From: Microbacteriaceae bacterium | Lineage (GTDB): Bacteria; Actinomycetota; Actinomycetes; Actinomycetales; Microbacteriaceae | Direction of reading: 5' to 3' | Assembly: GCA_009780695.1 (NCBI GenBank) | Contig: WQZN01000013.1 | Span: 1-64,000 of the forward strand | Length of the DNA: 64,000 bases | Shown: in pieces, positions 60,520-64,000 of the stretch | How positions within the stretch are numbered: the stretch's first letter is position 1 | Layout of the letters: every line of letters begins with the position of its first letter | Notes under the pieces: generated by a model | Seen by the model: the letters and a program-made list of their open reading frames with translations, nothing else | The model's database searches: none | Told to the model about the DNA's origin: nothing | Made by a program: the position numbers and the translations under genes

Positions 60520-61425
60520 ATGAGCAAGGAACAACGCGAGGCGATCGACGCCCAGCTGCGTGCGTGGGCGGCGGCGGGCTTCGGCGACACGGTCGCGCAG
60601 CGGCGCGCGAACTTCGAGCGGCGCGCCCAGCCCGGCGACACCGCGGGGCTGGCATCCGCCGAGACCGAATTGGGCGGTCGCCCGGCCCTCGAGATCTCGA
60701 GCGGCGGCCAGGATGTCGGCGAGCTGCTGTACCTGCACGGCGGCGGCTACGTCGTCGGCTCGCACCGCACGGGCGCGCGCCTCGCCGCCGAGCTGGTGCG
60801 TCGCACCGGGCTGCGCGCCTGGTCGCTCGACTACCGACTCGCGCCCGAGCATCGCATCCCGGCGGCGGCGCACGACGCGCTCGCCGCATACCGCGAGCTG
60901 CTCGAGCGCGGCGCCGACCCCGCACGCGTCGTCGTCGCGGGCGACTCGGCGGGCGGGCACCTCACCGTCACGACGCTCATGCTGACCCGCGACGCCGGGC
61001 TGCCGATGCCGGCGGCGGCGGTCGCGTTCTCGCCGATGAGCGATCTCGGGCACAGCGGCGAGAGCCTCACCACGAAGGAGGGCGTCGACCCGCTGTTCAG
61101 CCGCGCCGACATCGAGTTCTTCACCGAGCTGCAGCTCGGCGAGGTCGACGCCGACTCGCCGCTCGCCAGCCCGGGCCGCGTCGGCGACCTGCGCGGTCTG
61201 CCGCCGATGCTCATCCAGGTGGGCTCGCACGAGGTGCTGCTCAGTGATTCCGTGCTGCTCGCCGGGCGCCTCGGCGAGGCCGACGTCGACGTGACGCTGG
61301 AGGTCGTCGCCGGGGTCCCCCATGTGTTCCCCGACCTGTTCGGCGAGCTCGACGAGGCCGATGCGGCGCTCGACCGGGTCGCTGCGTTCGTCGCCGCGCG
61401 GCTCGGCGCGAACGCCGCCGTCTGA
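60520..61425 (+). CDS. Alpha/beta hydrolase (HSL-type esterase/lipase)
   Basis: LLYLHGGGYVVGSHRTGARLAAELVRRTGLRAWSLDYRLAPEHRIPAA...VVAGDSAGGHLTVT: HGGG and GDSAG motifs. Confidence 0.95.
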   Translation: MSKEQREAIDAQLRAWAAAGFGDTVAQRRANFERRAQPGDTAGLASAETELGGRPALEISSGGQDVGELLYLHGGGYVVGSHRTGARLAAELVRRTGLRAWSLDYRLAPEHRIPAAAHDALAAYRELLERGADPARVVVAGDSAGGHLTVTTLMLTRDAGLPMPAAAVAFSPMSDLGHSGESLTTKEGVDPLFSRADIEFFTELQLGEVDADSPLASPGRVGDLRGLPPMLIQVGSHEVLLSDSVLLAGRLGEADVDVTLEVVAGVPHVFPDLFGELDEADAALDRVAAFVAARLGANAAV

Positions 61426-61442
61426 GAGTCGCCCGGGTGGCT

Positions 61443-61486
61443 CGCGGGGCGGGCGGCGAGGCATCCGTGCCGCCGCCCGCCCCGCG
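61443..61486 (+). terminator. 15-bp GC hairpin after the hydrolase gene
   Basis: CGCGGGGCGGGCGGC-(14-nt loop with GGCATCC)-GCCGCCCGCCCCGCG. Confidence 0.75.
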
Positions 61487-61500
61487 GTTACCCTCGCTAG

Positions 61501-62772
61501 GTGTCCCGAGCCGTCGTCGCGTTCCTCGCCGCCTTCGAGGCGCTGATCACCGCGGCGATCGGCCTCGGCGTCGCCCTCGCGCCGCTCACCGTCGTATGGG
61601 CCGTGCAGTACCGCATGGCCGTGCCGTGGGGCGCGTTCTGGCGGGCCGCGACGGATGCCTGGCTGCTCGGCCTCGGCGTCGACCTGCACGTCGACCTCGA
61701 CCGCGTCACGGCGCTGGGTCTGGGGTTGCCCGGCGCCGTCGCGCCGTTCACGGTGACGATCGGGGCGCTCGGCGTCGCGCTGTTCACCGTCGCCATGGGC
61801 GCCCGCGTCGGGCGCCGCGCCGCCGAGACGACCTTCGCCTTCACGGGCGCCGTGGCCGCCGTCATCGCATTCGCGGTCATCGCGTGGGTCGTCGCGCTCA
61901 CCGCGCAGGCCCCGGTCGCCGGCCCCGTCGTCGGCCAGGTGATCCCGGTGGCCGGGCTCACCTTCGCCGCGGGCGTCGCGCTGGGCGTCGGCCTCGACTG
62001 GGCGCGCGAACGCGAGCACGTGCCGCACTGGATCGCCGATCGCATCGGCCCGTCCGCGCGCGCCGTGATCGCGGCGGCGCTCAAGGCCGCCGTCGGTTCC
62101 GTCGCGTTCCTCGTCGCGGCAGCGGCCCTTTTCGTCACCGTCCTGCTCTTCGCGCACTTCGGCAAGGCGGTCGCCCTCTACGAGGCGCTGCAGCCCGGTT
62201 ACCTCGGGGGAGTGACGCTCACCCTCGCCCAGCTCGCGTTCCTGCCCAACGCGATCCTGTGGGCGATGTCGTGGCTCATCGGGCCGGGCTTCTCGCTCGG
62301 CCTCGGCGGCACGATCGCGCCGGGCACCGGGGTGCAGGGCGGTTTGCCGGCCATTCCGCTGCTCGCCATCGTGCCCGCGCACTCGCCGGCGGCCGCGATC
62401 GCCGTCGTCGCGATCCCCGTGTTGCTCGCCGCCGTGATCGGCTTCCTCACCCACCGCACGCTGCGCGAGGCGAACCCGCCTGCCGACACCGCGCTCGACC
62501 TCGCCCTCACCGCGGGCGGCGCAGCCGTTGCGGGTGGCCTGATCATCGCGCTGCTCGCCTGGTGGTCGGGCGGCACGCTCGCACCGGGCGTGCTCGAGCA
62601 CCTCGGGCCGACGCCCTGGATCGTCGGCGTGTTCGGGGGCGTCGAGGTCGGCGTGGGGGTGGCCATCGGCCTCGCGGCCGGGCACTTCCGCGGGCAGGCG
62701 CACGGGTGGGTCGCGCACGAGACGGTGACCGACCGTCCTTCCGCGCGGCGCCCCGAAATGCAGGAAAGCTGA
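61501..62772 (+). CDS. DUF6350-like multi-TM membrane protein upstream of purN
   Basis: VSRAVVAFLAAFEALITAAIGLGVALAPLTVVWAVQYRMAVPWGAFWRAATDAWLLGLGVDLHV; precedes purN as in other actinobacteria. Confidence 0.85.
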   Translation: MSRAVVAFLAAFEALITAAIGLGVALAPLTVVWAVQYRMAVPWGAFWRAATDAWLLGLGVDLHVDLDRVTALGLGLPGAVAPFTVTIGALGVALFTVAMGARVGRRAAETTFAFTGAVAAVIAFAVIAWVVALTAQAPVAGPVVGQVIPVAGLTFAAGVALGVGLDWAREREHVPHWIADRIGPSARAVIAAALKAAVGSVAFLVAAAALFVTVLLFAHFGKAVALYEALQPGYLGGVTLTLAQLAFLPNAILWAMSWLIGPGFSLGLGGTIAPGTGVQGGLPAIPLLAIVPAHSPAAAIAVVAIPVLLAAVIGFLTHRTLREANPPADTALDLALTAGGAAVAGGLIIALLAWWSGGTLAPGVLEHLGPTPWIVGVFGGVEVGVGVAIGLAAGHFRGQAHGWVAHETVTDRPSARRPEMQES

Positions 62773-62869
62773 GCGGATTCCGGCAGTTCGCGACGCCGTG
62801 CCGACCGAGCAGACCGGGCGACGCAGACCCGAGATCGGCCTCATAGGCGGCGCCCGCTAGGCTGGAGCC

Positions 62870-63466
62870 GTGCTCTCGGTCGTCGTTCTCATCTCCGGGG
62901 GCGGGTCGAATCTGCGCGCGCTGCTCGAAGCCGCGGCGGATGCCGAATACCCTGCCCGCATCGTCGCCGTGGGCACCGACCGCCCCGACGCGGAAGGCCT
63001 GCGCCACGCCGAGGAGTTCGGAATCCCGACGTTCTCGGTCGCCCTGTCCGACTTCGAGAGCCGCGCGGCCTGGGGCGACGAGCTGCTGAACCAGATCCGG
63101 CAGTGGCAGCCCGACCTGACCGTGCTCTCGGGCTTCATGCGCCTGCTGCCGGCGGGCGTCGTCGAGGCGCTCTCGCCGCACCTCATCAACACCCACCCGG
63201 CGTTCCTGCCCGAGTTCCCGGGCGCACACGCCGTGCGCGACGCCGTCGCCGCGGGCGCGACGCAGACCGGGGCGAGCCTCATCGTGGTCGACAACGGCGT
63301 CGACACGGGCCCGATCATCGCGCGCGAGCGCATCGCCGTGGAGCCGGGCGACACCGAAGCCGCACTCCACGAGCGCATCAAGCCCGTCGAGCGCCGCCTG
63401 CTGATCCAGGCCGTGCTCGACATCGCCAACGGAAATCTCGATCTTAAGGAGCTGGCCCGCGCATGA
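62870..63466 (+). CDS. purN: Phosphoribosylglycinamide formyltransferase
   Basis: [43 protein letters not shown]...[20 protein letters not shown]. Confidence 0.97.
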   Translation: MLSVVVLISGGGSNLRALLEAAADAEYPARIVAVGTDRPDAEGLRHAEEFGIPTFSVALSDFESRAAWGDELLNQIRQWQPDLTVLSGFMRLLPAGVVEALSPHLINTHPAFLPEFPGAHAVRDAVAAGATQTGASLIVVDNGVDTGPIIARERIAVEPGDTEAALHERIKPVERRLLIQAVLDIANGNLDLKELARA

Positions 63467-64000
63467 GTGCCCACGCCGCCGACCCGAGCCTGTACCGCGA
63501 CCGCGACGTCGTCCCCGTGCGACGCGCCCTGATCTCCCTGTCCGACAAGACCGACCTCGACGTGCTCGCGAAGGCGCTCGACGCGGCCGGCGTCGAGATC
63601 GTCTCGACCGGCTCGACCGCGGCGACGATCCGCGCGCTCGGCATCGCCGTCACCGACGTCGCGAGCGTCACGGGCTTCCCCGAGTCGCTCGGCGGCCGCG
63701 TCAAGACGCTGCACCCCTCGGTGCACGCGGGCCTGCTCGCCGACCTGCGCCTCGAGGACCACGAGAACCAGCTCGCCGAGCTCGGCATCAAGCCGTTCGA
63801 GCTCGTCGTCGTGAACCTCTACCCGTTCAAAGAGACGGTGGCCTCGGGTGCCCAGGGCAACGACGTCGTCGAGCAGATCGACATCGGCGGCCCCGCCATG
63901 GTGCGCGCCTCTGCGAAGAACTACGCGAACGTCGCGATCGTCGTCTCGCGCGCGTCGTACCCCGCCGTCATCGAGGCCGTGCAGGCCGGCGGCACCTCGC
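63463..64000 (+). CDS. purH: Bifunctional IMP cyclohydrolase/AICAR transformylase, partial at window end
   Basis: [73 protein letters not shown]; runs off the window. Confidence 0.95.
   Translation, partial: MSAHAADPSLYRDRDVVPVRRALISLSDKTDLDVLAKALDAAGVEIVSTGSTAATIRALGIAVTDVASVTGFPESLGGRVKTLHPSVHAGLLADLRLEDHENQLAELGIKPFELVVVNLYPFKETVASGAQGNDVVEQIDIGGPAMVRASAKNYANVAIVVSRASYPAVIEAVQAGGTS

Overview
This 64 kb window is high-GC actinobacterial chromosome; gene order and protein sequences look like Microbacteriaceae (Microbacterium-like). Most of it is core genome. Main blocks: rpsM-rpsK-rpoA-rplQ-truA; a reverse-strand nonulosonate (sialic-acid-like) module of a DUF6716-like protein, neuB and neuA; rplM-rpsI-glmM; coaA; glmS-acpS-alr-tsaE; pxpABC; tsaB-rimI-tsaD; groES with two CIRCE operators; guaB, guaB3 and guaA; a NitT/TauT-type ABC transporter divergent from a CitA/DcuS-type two-component system; a KhtTU-like antiporter; two DGPF/YCII proteins with an ECF42-like sigma factor; pcrA; a divergent RimB-like protease / RimK-RCK_C pair; sucCD; a MarR/hydrolase pair; purN-purH. 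No rRNA, tRNA, CRISPR array, prophage or transposase was found. The strongest unexplained signals are non-coding. First, several families of long, sequence-conserved imperfect palindromes recur in intergenic gaps (at least A x4 in two tandem doublets, B x2-3, C x2, plus singletons), and ordinary terminators do not explain their family-level conservation. Second, the heptamer GGATGYC/GRCATCC is strikingly frequent, phased in codons (GCA-TCC or GAT-GCC), and also builds inverted-repeat terminators, resembling a DNA-uptake-sequence or HIP1-like genomic motif. Third, the MarR/hydrolase divergent gap holds three ATTCC-NN-GGAAT operators. Fourth, a ~29-nt direct repeat lies in the ABC/two-component divergent promoter region. 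All functional claims come from reading the sequence and family knowledge; no searches were run.
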